Part shown: positions 1 to 8,626 of the stretch, one piece after another
Numbering within the stretch: position 1 is the first letter of the stretch
Layout: every line of letters begins with the position of its first letter
DNA from: UBA4417 sp031550085
GTDB taxonomy: Bacteria; Bacteroidota; Bacteroidia; Bacteroidales; UBA4417
Direction of reading: 5' to 3'
DNA: 64,000 nt
Assembly (NCBI GenBank): GCA_031550085.1
Contig: JAVBOY010000003.1
Location: 19,630 to 83,629, forward strand
Notes under the pieces: model-generated
What the model was told of the DNA's origin: nothing
The model's database searches: none
What the model saw: only the letters and a program-made list of their open reading frames with translations
Made by a program: the position numbers and the translations under genes

Positions 1-440
1 ACGATGGAACCTCGGTAGTGGAAGTGCTTCAAAACTGCGTGATTTTTGCCGACAAAACCCACGCCGCCATTACCGACAAAGAAAAACGCGACGATGTACA
101 ACTTCATTTGAAAAACGGCGAACCCATGATTTTCGGTAAAAACCGCGAAAAAGGAATTCGCCTGAACGGAACCAAATTGGAAGTAGTAACGATTGGCGAA
201 AACAGCATTACCGTCGACGACTTGCTGGTTCACGATCCCTACCAACAAGACCCAGGCCTTCACCTGATGATTGCCAAAATGGCGCCGCCGCATTATCCGG
301 TAGCTTTGGGTGTCATCCGTTCGGCCATGTACCCCACTTACGACGATTTGGTGGTCGATCAAATTTCGTATGCCAAAGAAACCGGGAAAATCAAAAATGT
401 GGACGACCTGTTAAACTCGGGCGACACTTGGGAAATATAA
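1..440 (+). CDS. 2-oxoacid:ferredoxin oxidoreductase, beta subunit (3' end only)
   Basis: The reading frame is open from the window edge (first full codon at base 3) to a TAA at 438-440, so only the C-terminal ~146 residues are present. The text DGTSVVEVLQNCVIFADKTH is characteristic of the thiamine-diphosphate beta subunit of 2-oxoglutarate (KorB) or related 2-oxoacid:ferredoxin oxidoreductases. These enzymes decarboxylate a 2-oxoacid to its acyl-CoA and reduce ferredoxin in the cytoplasm. The alpha subunit would be expected just upstream, outside the window. The substrate cannot be fixed from this end; 2-oxoglutarate is the usual one in Bacteroidales. A strong terminator follows 23 bases after the stop, so this is the last gene of its operon. 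Confidence 0.85.
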   Translation, partial: DGTSVVEVLQNCVIFADKTHAAITDKEKRDDVQLHLKNGEPMIFGKNREKGIRLNGTKLEVVTIGENSITVDDLLVHDPYQQDPGLHLMIAKMAPPHYPVALGVIRSAMYPTYDDLVVDQISYAKETGKIKNVDDLLNSGDTWEI

Positions 441-462
441 AAGCTGGAAAATGCAATTTGTA

Positions 463-497
463 AAGAAGCTGTCTGCGTAAAAGACAGCTTCTTTTTT
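463..497 (+). terminator. Rho-independent terminator after the oxidoreductase gene
   Basis: A perfect 12-bp stem (463-474 with 482-493, sequence AAGAAGCTGTCT) closes a 7-base loop and is followed by further T residues. It ends the upstream operon and separates it from mfd. Confidence 0.9.
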
Positions 498-560
498 GTC
501 CTGTCAATCTAGAGTTTCAAATTTTGTTAGCATAACCGCTAAACGGGAAACCGAATTCGT

Positions 561-568
561 TACTTTTG
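561..568 (+). promoter_or_regulatory. Candidate -7 element for mfd
   Basis: TACTTTTG matches the Bacteroidota -7 consensus TAnnTTTG and lies 95 bases before the mfd ATG, just after the preceding terminator. No TTTG is seen at the usual ~19-base distance upstream, so only half of the promoter is recognisable. Confidence 0.45.
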
Positions 569-663
569 CATTCTCAAAAACCCGGCTCGCAATTTTTTAT
601 TGCGGGCTTTGTTGCGTTGTTCAATGCAACTCTTTTGAAACAATTGTTTTTAATTTATTGTAG

Positions 664-3600
664 ATGAAACCAGCCAAACATCCGCTTTTTTATCAGCCCG
701 ATTCACGAATTATCGAATTGACCGAGAATCTGAAATCCAATCCCAAAAATGCTTTTCAACTTCGCGGACTGGTTGGTTCGGCAGCAGCCATGGTAGCAGC
801 AGCCGTTTTCGAAAAGCTACCGTTGATTCATGTTATCGTTGTGGGAGATAAAGAATCCGCTGCTTATTTTTCCAATGATTTGGAAAGTTTGCTGGGCGAA
901 AGCGAGAAAAAATTTCACGAAAAACGGGTGTTGTTCTACCCTACCTCCTACAAACGCCCTTACGAAATTGAGAAAACCGACAACTCCAACATCTTGATGC
1001 GAACCGAAACGCTCAAACGCCTTTCGTCGCGGCAAAACAATACCATCGTAGTGACCTATCCTGAAGCCTTAACCGAAAAAGTAATTACCCACCGCTATCT
1101 GGAAAAGGCCACCCTACATTTGAAATCGGGAGAAACGGTCGACTTGGACTTCATTTACGATATGCTGGAAGAAAGTGGTTTCCGGCGTGTCGATTTTGTG
1201 GCCGAGCCGGGAGAAATGGCATTCCGAGGAGGAATCATCGATGTGTTCTCTTACACCAACGATTACCCCTACCGGATTGAATTTGAAAATGATTTGGTTT
1301 CATCCATCCGTTCGTTCAATCCCGAAACACAGCTTTCCATTGATGTGTTGGATCATATTACCATTGTCCCTAACGTTCAGGACCGGGTACTGAGAGAGCA
1401 GCGCGAAGGTTTTTTGCAATTTGTTCCCAAAAATTCAATAATCTGGTTGCAGGATGCTCCCTATGCGCTTGATTTGATTGAAAAAGAATTTATCAAGGCC
1501 GAAGAAACGTTTGCAAATCTGGGCAGCACCATCTCCCGTCTGGAGCCCAAGGAATTGTTCTTAAACCGCGAAGAATTCCAACGGCATTTATCCGACCTGA
1601 CCCTCATTGAATTCGGGAAACATCCGATGTTTCAATCAAAAGAACTTTTTGCTTTCGATTGCTTGCCCCAACCTTCGTTCAATAAAAACTTCGATTTGCT
1701 GATCTCTAATTTTCAGGAAAATACGGCAGCCGGATTTACCAACATCCTAACCACCGACAGTGAGAAACAAACCGAGCGCATCAAACTTATTTTGAGTGAT
1801 TTATGCAAAAATCGCAACATCGAAGGTTTGGACTACCAAATCGCCGGCATTTCCATTCACGAGGGATTTATCGACAAAACTTTAAAAATCGCCTGCTACA
1901 CGGATCATCAGATATTTGAACGCTATCATAAATTCCGCCTTCGCGAAAGCTATTCGGGCAAACAGGCCATCACGTTTAAAGAATTATACGATTTAAAACA
2001 AGGCGATTATGTAACCCATATCGACCACGGGGTAGGGCGTTTCGACGGGTTGGAAAAAATTGAAAACAACGGAAAAATCCAGGAAGCCCTCCGCATCATT
2101 TACGCCAACGAAGACCTGTTGTATGTAAGTATTCACTCGTTGCACCGGATTTCGAAATATTCGGGCAAAGAAGGCCATATTCCCAGTGTCGACAAGTTGG
2201 GGTCCATGAATTGGAGCAAGCTCAAAGCCAAAACCAAAGCCCGCGTTAAAGACATTGCCAAAGACCTGATTAAATTGTATGCCCAACGCAAAGCTTCACA
2301 GGGGTTTGCTTTTACACCCGACACTTATTTGCAAGCAGAATTGGAGGCTTCGTTCATCTACGAAGATACGCCCGACCAAATCAAAACCACGGTAGACGTA
2401 AAAACCGATATGGAAGCCATCAACCCGATGGATCGTCTGGTATGCGGCGATGTAGGTTTCGGGAAAACCGAAATCGCAATCCGGGCGGCATTTAAAGCGG
2501 TAGCGGATAGCAAACAGGTAGCTATTTTGGTTCCCACTACCATTTTAGCATTACAGCATTACAAAACATTTAGCGAACGCTTAAAAGATTTTCCTTGCCG
2601 TGTCGATTATATCAATCGTTTTAAAACCACGGCCCAGCAGACACAAACACTAAAAGAACTGGCCGAAGGCAAAATCGACATTTTGATCGGAACCCACCGC
2701 TTACTCTCAAAGGATGTAGGATTCAAAGATTTGGGATTGATGATTATTGATGAAGAACAACGGTTTGGGGTATCGGCAAAGGAAAAACTAAAACAACTGA
2801 AAGTAAACGTAGACACGTTGACGTTGACAGCTACGCCGATTCCGCGCACCTTGCAGTTTTCCCTGATGGGAGCGCGCGACTTGAGTGTGATCAACACGCC
2901 GCCACCAAACCGGTATCCCATTCAGACCGAGCTGATTGCATTTAATGAGGAAGTAATCCGCGATGCGGTGAATTACGAACTGTCACGTAACGGACAGGTT
3001 TTTTTCATCAACAACCGCATTCAAAATATTATGGATGTGGCCGGAATGCTGAAACGGATTGTTCCCGATGCTAAAATCGCCATCGGACACGGGCAAATGG
3101 AAGGAGCCAAACTGGAAAAAATCATGCTTGATTTTGTGGACGGCGAGTACGACATTTTGGTAGCAACGACCATTATCGAAAGCGGTTTGGACATCCCCAA
3201 TGCCAACACCATTGTCATCAATGACGCGCACCATTATGGTTTAAGCGAGTTGCACCAATTACGCGGCCGCGTGGGACGCACCAACCGCAAAGCGTTTTGT
3301 TATTTGGTGTCTCCGCCGCTGAGTGTGCTAACCGAAGAAGCCCGCAAACGCCTGCGTGCCATCGAGGAGTTTTCGGAAATTGGTTCGGGATTTAACATTG
3401 CCATGCGCGACTTGGATATTCGCGGGGCCGGAAATATTTTGGGTGGCGAACAAAGCGGTTTTATTTCGGAAATCGGGTACGAAATGTATCAAAAAATTTT
3501 GGAGGAAGCCATGCAAGAGCTTCGCGAAACCGAGTTCAAAGATGTTTACCCCGTTTCAGAGCAAACGGTTTTTGTGCGTGATTGCCAGGTAGAAACCGAT

Positions 3601-4023
3601 CTGGAAGTGATGATTCCCGACGAATATGTAAGCAATACCCGTGAACGGTTGAGTTTGTATGAAGAACTGGACAAGTTGGAATCGGAAGAAAAACTATCGA
3701 TTTTCCAAGAAAACCTGATCGACCGTTTTGGTCCTGTCCCGGGCGCTACACAAGAACTTTTCAATGTGGTGCGGCTGCGTTGGATTGCTAAAAAGCTGGG
3801 AATCGAAAAAGTGATTTTGCGAAACAAAAACATGGTTGTTTATTTCGTTTCCAATCCCGAATCACCTTTTTACCAAACCGAAACATTTACCCAAATCCTG
3901 AAATACGTTCAGGTCAATCCGGCTTCTTGCCGTATGAAAGAATCGGCAAACAAGCTTACTTTAACCTTTCCCCAAACCTTATCGGTACGTGGCGGGGTGG
4001 ATCAATTACAATTAATCGGTTAG
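664..4023 (+). CDS. mfd: Transcription-repair coupling factor Mfd
   Basis: This 1119-residue protein is close to the usual Mfd length (E. coli 1148). It is the ATP-driven translocase that removes RNA polymerase stalled at DNA damage and recruits UvrA. In order it shows an N-terminal UvrB-like damage-recognition part, the RNA-polymerase-interacting CarD/RID domain (DYVTHIDHGVGRF, about residue 447), a superfamily 2 helicase core with Walker A GDVGFGKTE (about 595) and Walker B DEEQ (about 695), a second RecA lobe with the QLRGRVGR motif, and the C-terminal TRCF domain. The ATG is at 664, with a candidate promoter upstream. It converges on rny and shares a two-way terminator with it. Confidence 0.97.
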   Translation: MKPAKHPLFYQPDSRIIELTENLKSNPKNAFQLRGLVGSAAAMVAAAVFEKLPLIHVIVVGDKESAAYFSNDLESLLGESEKKFHEKRVLFYPTSYKRPYEIEKTDNSNILMRTETLKRLSSRQNNTIVVTYPEALTEKVITHRYLEKATLHLKSGETVDLDFIYDMLEESGFRRVDFVAEPGEMAFRGGIIDVFSYTNDYPYRIEFENDLVSSIRSFNPETQLSIDVLDHITIVPNVQDRVLREQREGFLQFVPKNSIIWLQDAPYALDLIEKEFIKAEETFANLGSTISRLEPKELFLNREEFQRHLSDLTLIEFGKHPMFQSKELFAFDCLPQPSFNKNFDLLISNFQENTAAGFTNILTTDSEKQTERIKLILSDLCKNRNIEGLDYQIAGISIHEGFIDKTLKIACYTDHQIFERYHKFRLRESYSGKQAITFKELYDLKQGDYVTHIDHGVGRFDGLEKIENNGKIQEALRIIYANEDLLYVSIHSLHRISKYSGKEGHIPSVDKLGSMNWSKLKAKTKARVKDIAKDLIKLYAQRKASQGFAFTPDTYLQAELEASFIYEDTPDQIKTTVDVKTDMEAINPMDRLVCGDVGFGKTEIAIRAAFKAVADSKQVAILVPTTILALQHYKTFSERLKDFPCRVDYINRFKTTAQQTQTLKELAEGKIDILIGTHRLLSKDVGFKDLGLMIIDEEQRFGVSAKEKLKQLKVNVDTLTLTATPIPRTLQFSLMGARDLSVINTPPPNRYPIQTELIAFNEEVIRDAVNYELSRNGQVFFINNRIQNIMDVAGMLKRIVPDAKIAIGHGQMEGAKLEKIMLDFVDGEYDILVATTIIESGLDIPNANTIVINDAHHYGLSELHQLRGRVGRTNRKAFCYLVSPPLSVLTEEARKRLRAIEEFSEIGSGFNIAMRDLDIRGAGNILGGEQSGFISEIGYEMYQKILEEAMQELRETEFKDVYPVSEQTVFVRDCQVETDLEVMIPDEYVSNTRERLSLYEELDKLESEEKLSIFQENLIDRFGPVPGATQELFNVVRLRWIAKKLGIEKVILRNKNMVVYFVSNPESPFYQTETFTQILKYVQVNPASCRMKESANKLTLTFPQTLSVRGGVDQLQLIG

Positions 4024-4066
4024 GAAAATTTATTAACGCATCCGGAAATCGGAAACCTCAAAAAAC

Positions 4067-4096
4067 AAAAGGGCGGAAATAATTTTCCACCCTTTT
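4067..4096. terminator. Bidirectional terminator between mfd and rny
   Basis: AAAAGGG-c-GGAAA (4067-4079) pairs with TTTCC-a-CCCTTTT (4084-4096). The A-run on one flank and T-run on the other suit both converging genes. Confidence 0.75.
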
Positions 4097-4123
4097 ATGT
4101 GTTTTGATTTTCAATTGATTCAA

Positions 4124-5665
4124 CTATTTTGCAAAACTGATTGCCCGTGTTTCACGGATCACCGTAATCTTAATCTGTCCCGGATAAGTCATTTCTTCCT
4201 GAATCTTACGTGACAGATCAAACGATATTTGGTTTGCTTCTTCGTCATTTACTTTATCAGCTCCTACAATTACCCGTAGCTCGCGCCCGGCTTGAATAGC
4301 ATAGGTTTTTACAACGCCGGGATAATTTAAGGCCAATTCTTCCAGTTTATTCAACCGTTGAATATATGCTTCCACTACCTCGCGGCGAGCTCCCGGACGG
4401 GCTCCCGAAATAGCGTCGCACACCTGAACAATCGGAGCAATTAAGCTTTCCATTTCCACTTCATCGTGGTGAGCGCCGATGGCATTGCAAATATCGGGTG
4501 CTTCTTTAAATTGTTGCGCTACGCGCATACCCAAAATAGCGTGCGGTAATTCGGCTTCGTTTTCCGCTACTTTACCGATATCGTGCAACAATCCGGCACG
4601 TTTTGCCTTTTTTACATTCAATCCCAATTCGGCTGCCATGGTGGCGCATAAATTCGCTACTTCGCGCGAATGTTGCAGCAAGTTTTGCCCATACGACGAA
4701 CGGTAACGCATTTTCCCAATCAAGCGAACCAATTCGTGGTGCAAATTATGAATTCCCAAATCAATGGTGGTACGTTTACCCGTTTCAATCACCTCTTGTT
4801 CCACCTGTTTGGTGGTTTTGGCCACCACTTCTTCGATACGGGCCGGGTGAATCCGGCCGTCGGTAACCAATTTGTGCAACGAAAGGCGTGCTATTTCACG
4901 ACGAATGGGATCGAAACCAGAGAGAATAATCGCATCGGGCGAATCATCGATAATAATTTCAATGCCTGTAAGTGATTCCAGCGTACGGATGTTACGCCCT
5001 TCACGGCCAATGATACGACCTTTAATTTCTTCACTTTCAATATTAAAAACCGAAACCGTGTTCTCGATGGCATGTTCCGAAGCCGTACGTTGGATGGTTT
5101 CAATCACCACTTTTTTGGCTTCGGTTTGGGCCTTCATTTTGGCTTCCTCGATGATTTCATTTGCTAAAACCATAGCTGTCGATTTTGCCTCATCTTTCAT
5201 GCTTTCAATCAGTTGCGACTTCGCTTCTTCGGATGAAAGTCCCGAAATGGATTCCAAACGGTCGACTTGCAGTTTAAAAACTTTTTCTACCTCGACCTGC
5301 TTTTTCCCAACAACTTCTTTTTGTTGGTCAACTGTGGTTTTCAGGTCGTTCAGTTCTTTTTGTTTCTTTTTAAAATCTTCGAGTTGTTGGGAAAGTAGTT
5401 GTTGTTGTTGTTTGATTTGATTTTCGCGTTTATTCAAAACGCCGTCTTTTTCGGAAGTTGCTTTTTCGTGGTCGGATTTTAATTGCAAAAACTTTTCTTT
5501 AGCTTGCAATATTTTTTCTTTCCGGATCATTTCAGCTTTTTCTTCGGCATCCTTCACCAACTGGATGCTCTTTTTTTCGAGTTGCTTGCGTAAAATTGTC
5601 ATCGCAATTGCAAGCCCCACGCCAACTCCTACTAATGTGGCTACTAGTCCTATTACTATTTGCAT
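4124..5665 (-). CDS. rny: Ribonuclease Y
   Basis: This 513-residue protein is the membrane-anchored endoribonuclease that starts mRNA decay. It has an N-terminal transmembrane segment (residues ~3-24), a long coiled coil rich in K, E and Q (~25-200), a KH RNA-binding domain with GRIIGREGRNIRTLE (about 212-226), and a metal-dependent HD phosphohydrolase domain with HDIGK near residue 360. The order matches the family along its full length. The ATG at 5665 lies ~55 bases after the 3' end of the 6S RNA on the same strand, and zapA lies beyond that. This is the zapA-6S-rny order known in Bacteroidales. Confidence 0.97.
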   Translation of the reverse strand: MQIVIGLVATLVGVGVGLAIAMTILRKQLEKKSIQLVKDAEEKAEMIRKEKILQAKEKFLQLKSDHEKATSEKDGVLNKRENQIKQQQQLLSQQLEDFKKKQKELNDLKTTVDQQKEVVGKKQVEVEKVFKLQVDRLESISGLSSEEAKSQLIESMKDEAKSTAMVLANEIIEEAKMKAQTEAKKVVIETIQRTASEHAIENTVSVFNIESEEIKGRIIGREGRNIRTLESLTGIEIIIDDSPDAIILSGFDPIRREIARLSLHKLVTDGRIHPARIEEVVAKTTKQVEQEVIETGKRTTIDLGIHNLHHELVRLIGKMRYRSSYGQNLLQHSREVANLCATMAAELGLNVKKAKRAGLLHDIGKVAENEAELPHAILGMRVAQQFKEAPDICNAIGAHHDEVEMESLIAPIVQVCDAISGARPGARREVVEAYIQRLNKLEELALNYPGVVKTYAIQAGRELRVIVGADKVNDEEANQISFDLSRKIQEEMTYPGQIKITVIRETRAISFAK

Positions 5666-5719
5666 GTTAAGTAATTAAAAAATTAAACGTATGCCGTAAA
5701 AGAAGAGAAACAAAGAAAA

Positions 5720-5916
5720 AACCCACATCGGTTCAAGAAGTTTTGGGAAACCCCAAAACGACAAGATAGGGCTGCCTGATAACGCAAACGTCCACTGTCA
5801 ATTTTGCAATTGAACCAAACCGAAGCTTGGTTGAGGCCTGTTTTTGCTATTCACTGAGCTTATGCCCCAAGTGTAAACTGTTGAGTTTCCAAACGTAAGT
5901 TGAACCAATGCGGGTT
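5720..5916 (-). ncRNA. ssrS: 6S RNA (SsrS)
   Basis: No ORF occupies the 281 bases between zapA and rny, but the minus strand folds end to end. The 5' arm (5916-5900) and 3' arm (5736-5720) form a continuous 17-bp stem with two G-U pairs. The apex is a hairpin with a UUCG loop (AACCAAGC/GUUUGGUU, around 5811-5830). A second hairpin near the 3' side (5739-5758) and a U-run directly after the 3' arm (5719-5715) complete the picture. A ~197-nt rod with a central open region is the shape of 6S RNA, which mimics an open promoter and sequesters housekeeping RNA polymerase. The neighbourhood supports the call. The exact 5' end is inferred from the stem. Confidence 0.82.
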
Positions 5917-5946
5917 ATGCTTTCAGCATATTGTTTTCAAAGAACA

Positions 5947-6252
5947 TCAGGTTGACTGATTTTGTTTAAGAGCATTCGTAAGTGTTTGATCTACACCCTG
6001 TAATGTGTCATATAACTTTTCATTCACAAAAGCCATTTCCGATGCAGTTTCTGTACTCAACGTCGCAAAATGAAGTGCCACCATCGCTAACAAATTTTGC
6101 TTGTCGTTGTAATTGTATGAATTTGCATACCGGCTTACTTGTTCATCAATCAGTTTTACAGCTTTACGAACGGCTTCCTCCTCATCTCTTTTCACAAACA
6201 AACGATATGTCCTGTCTGCAATAGAAACATTTATTGCCAATTCATCAGCCAT
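5947..6252 (-). CDS. zapA: Cell division protein ZapA
   Basis: A 101-residue protein matching the ZapA family (starts MADELAINVSIADRTYRLFV; helical C-terminal half). ZapA bundles FtsZ filaments at the division ring. The N-terminal globular head (~1-50, with the conserved RTY-L and EE-A-RKA-K-ID segments) is followed by a coiled-coil tail. It lies 21 bases downstream of a small coiled-coil gene in the same orientation and 30 bases before the 6S RNA. Confidence 0.9.
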   Translation of the reverse strand: MADELAINVSIADRTYRLFVKRDEEEAVRKAVKLIDEQVSRYANSYNYNDKQNLLAMVALHFATLSTETASEMAFVNEKLYDTLQGVDQTLTNALKQNQST

Positions 6253-6273
6253 GATTCTTCATTATTGTATTTT

Positions 6274-6564
6274 TTATTTATTGCTCAAAAAATCAATACA
6301 CCTGTCGAGTTCCCGCAACAATTCATTAATCTTTTTTTTCGATTCTGTCGTGTTACTATTCTCTTCTACGGCGTTTCTTATTTGTAATATATATTCTTTT
6401 TGTTCTAGTTCGGTTATTAACTTGTTTTTCTGTTGAATCTCATCTTCCAATTGCCTGCATTGTTGTTTTAACTCTTCAATCTGACCGTGCAATTTTGCAA
6501 TTTCTTCAGCAACTTGCTTCGATTTATATTGAATACCCAACACCAACGTTTCAATATGCTGCAT
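6274..6564 (-). CDS. Small coiled-coil protein upstream of zapA
   Basis: This 96-residue protein is not recognised by sequence. Residues ~15-60 are a heptad-like stretch rich in E, K, Q and L (GQIEELKQQCRQLEDEIQQK), followed by a polar linker and a short C-terminal amphipathic helix (INELLRELDRCIDFLSNK). No signal peptide or membrane segment is seen. It is the first gene of the zapA unit, 21 bases ahead of zapA, with a -7 element just upstream. By position and shape it could be a ZapB-like partner of ZapA in division, but that is inference only. Confidence 0.7.
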   Translation of the reverse strand: MQHIETLVLGIQYKSKQVAEEIAKLHGQIEELKQQCRQLEDEIQQKNKLITELEQKEYILQIRNAVEENSNTTESKKKINELLRELDRCIDFLSNK

Positions 6565-6595
6565 GTTTCGGAAATGAGAAATTCGTTTTCTTGTG

Positions 6596-6603
6596 CAAAG
6601 ATA
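6596..6603 (-). promoter_or_regulatory. Candidate -7 element for the coiled-coil/zapA unit
   Basis: On the minus strand the bases read TATCTTTG, an exact TAnnTTTG match, 31 bases before the coiled-coil gene's ATG. No clear -33 TTTG is present. Confidence 0.45.
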
Positions 6604-6702
6604 GTGTAGGGAATTGGAATTCTATAATTTTTTTGTTGCTTTTGTTTCCTAAAAAAGCAAAATCACACTCTTTGAATTTATTTCCGGTTGCCAAAGTTTC
6701 CG

Positions 6703-6710
6703 TACTTTTG
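6703..6710 (+). promoter_or_regulatory. Candidate -7 element for the cysteate-synthase-like gene
   Basis: TACTTTTG fits the Bacteroidota -7 consensus. A TTTC at 6681-6684 sits 18 bases upstream as a weak -33. Transcription from here would begin near 6717, which rules out the far-upstream in-frame starts of the following gene. Confidence 0.45.
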
Positions 6711-6782
6711 CCTCTGACAGACCTTTTGAAAGGTTTGACTTTTTTCGGTTTCATTATTTTATTTACCTTTCAACGAAAATTA

Positions 6783-8069
6783 TTGGAAACTCATTACAAA
6801 CTCCTGTCTCCGGTCAGCGGATCGTTTTTTGAGGATGAAAATTGGCTGTTGGATATTTCCAACGAATCCGCTCCTTGTCTGCTTCGAAGTGTTTACCAAG
6901 CGAAACAATTGAATTTGAAAGGCGATGAACTCGGCATTTATCGCTTTTCCGACTGGCTGCCCATAAAACGGTTACTCAAAGGTTCTTCATCACCGGTTAC
7001 CTATAAAAGCGAAAAATTAGCCCATGTGTTAGGCCTAAAAAACCTTTACATTACTTTTTCCGGTTGGTTCCCCGAAAAAGGGGCAAGCATGAAAACATGT
7101 TCGTTCAAAGAAACCGAAGCTTACACGGTTTGCGCCCGAATGGACGAGCGCTTTGACAAAGTGTTGGTGGTCGCCTCAGCCGGAAATACAGCGCGGGCCT
7201 TTGCCAGCGTTTGTTCCAAAAATAACATTCCGTTACTGCTTTGCGTACCCGAAGACAATCTGGATGCGCTTTGGTTTGACGAACCCATTCGCGATTGTGT
7301 AAAATTAATTGCAACGAAAACCGGAAGTGATTATTACGATGCCATCCATTTGTCGAATTTGGCTGTAAAAACCGAAGGGTTTCTTGCTGAAGGCGGAGCC
7401 AAAAATGTAGCCCGTCGCGACGGCATGGCTACGACCCTGCTTTCGGCAGCAACGCATATCGGAAAAATTCCCGAATATTATTTTCAGGCAGTCGGAAGCG
7501 GAACCGGGGCTATTGCAGCTTGGGAAGCCAATTTACGTTTGATTGACGACGGCCGTTTCGGCAACCATAAAATGAAATTGATGCTTTCGCAAAATGAACC
7601 ATTCCACCCCATTTACGATGCATGGAAAGCATTATCACGTGACATCCTGCCGATGGACGATGAGGAAGCACGTATAAAAGCCAATTTAATCTGCGCCAAA
7701 GTGCTTTCAAACCGGAAACCTCCTTACTCTTTAACCGGTGGACTTTTTGATGCCTTAAAAGACACAGAAGGGGATTTACTGCTGGCTTCGAACCTCGAAG
7801 CGGGCCAAGCCGCCGAATTGTTTGAACAAACCGAAGGAATTGATATTCACCCGGCGGCAGCCGTAGCTACCGCAACCTTGCAAAAAGCCGTTTCGGAAGG
7901 CCGCATTCATCCCGAAGCAATCATTATGCTCAACATCACCGGCGGAGGTGAAAAACGTTTTAAACAGGGGAAACCCCTGCACGATTTAAAGCCGGATCAT
8001 ATTTTTGAAATTTCGGCCAGCCAGGAAGAAGTCAGCCAAAAGTTAAAGAAACTATTTGCCAAAGCATAA
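6783..8069 (+). CDS. Cysteate synthase-like PLP enzyme (threonine synthase fold)
   Basis: A fold-type II PLP enzyme of about 428 residues related to threonine synthase. The PLP lysine lies in GASMKTCSFKETEAY (around residue 100), with a glycine-rich phosphate loop later (AVGSGTGAIAAWE) and an ASAGNTARAF segment. The classic threonine synthase text NPTGSFKDR is missing. The KTCSFK-EA form plus the early YRFSDWLP motif instead resemble cysteate synthase, which makes L-cysteate from O-phosphoserine and sulfite. Archaea use cysteate for coenzyme M and some Bacteroidota for sulfonolipids. No ATG is available at the right place. TTG at 6783 is my choice, given the promoter at 6703 and where homology begins; TTG at 6726 or 6735 are alternatives. 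No partner acyltransferase is adjacent. Confidence 0.7.
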   Translation: METHYKLLSPVSGSFFEDENWLLDISNESAPCLLRSVYQAKQLNLKGDELGIYRFSDWLPIKRLLKGSSSPVTYKSEKLAHVLGLKNLYITFSGWFPEKGASMKTCSFKETEAYTVCARMDERFDKVLVVASAGNTARAFASVCSKNNIPLLLCVPEDNLDALWFDEPIRDCVKLIATKTGSDYYDAIHLSNLAVKTEGFLAEGGAKNVARRDGMATTLLSAATHIGKIPEYYFQAVGSGTGAIAAWEANLRLIDDGRFGNHKMKLMLSQNEPFHPIYDAWKALSRDILPMDDEEARIKANLICAKVLSNRKPPYSLTGGLFDALKDTEGDLLLASNLEAGQAAELFEQTEGIDIHPAAAVATATLQKAVSEGRIHPEAIIMLNITGGGEKRFKQGKPLHDLKPDHIFEISASQEEVSQKLKKLFAKA

Positions 8070-8129
8070 AACCGGGCTTTGCGCAAAGCGGAATTTCGGA
8101 TATTCATTTAAATTTAAACCCTCTTCGAA

Positions 8130-8585
8130 CTACGCTTCCGGCGGATTCGACTGCTCCAATACGTGCCAATCAATGGAATTGATAATTGAGGTTAAATTTT
8201 TGATCGAACTTTCATCGATTTTAAAAACGGCCACCACATTTTCAATGGATTTCAATTGTTTTTGCAACGGATCATGATCGGGAAAAGGCCCTCGTAAAAA
8301 GAGGAAATAATCGATTTGTTTGAATTTGGGCAATAAAAAGGATTGGCCGTTGTAATTTCCGACCAGAAAAAAATGAGTGCGAACGGCTGGGCTGTAAGAA
8401 ATGAAAAACGGGTAATAGGCAATGCCCGTTGTCGAACTTACCGGCAGATCGGCGGTGTTTTTTAATTGCGAATTTAAAACCTTACTCACAAAAAATGCCA
8501 GCCGGTAGTCGTACAAACTGGTTGTAATGCCCAGTATGGCATCCATCGGCTCGTATTCGTTTTCGATTTTTATAAGTTTCGCCAT
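8130..8585 (-). CDS. IPExxxVDY family protein
   Basis: This 151-residue protein matches the small Bacteroidota family named for an IPExxxVDY motif, present here as LPKFKQIDYFLFLRG in the middle of the chain. No signal peptide is seen and its function is unknown. It follows the TolC-like gene by 41 bases on the same strand and so probably shares its transcript. The stop codon faces the end of the cysteate-synthase-like gene; a short perfect palindrome (8076-8089) lies between the two. Confidence 0.8.
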   Translation of the reverse strand: MAKLIKIENEYEPMDAILGITTSLYDYRLAFFVSKVLNSQLKNTADLPVSSTTGIAYYPFFISYSPAVRTHFFLVGNYNGQSFLLPKFKQIDYFLFLRGPFPDHDPLQKQLKSIENVVAVFKIDESSIKNLTSIINSIDWHVLEQSNPPEA

Positions 8586-8626
8586 TTTAATTTATTAGTT
8601 CGAAATTCACGACACTTACCGCTCTC

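Noticed and set aside
4872..5420. 182-codon open frame antisense to rny
   Set aside because: Serine/phenylalanine-rich shadow of the rny coiled-coil region with no recognisable protein.
6783..8069. Threonine synthase as the name for this gene
   Set aside because: The NPTGSFKDR active-site text is missing and the motifs fit cysteate synthase better, though the families are related.
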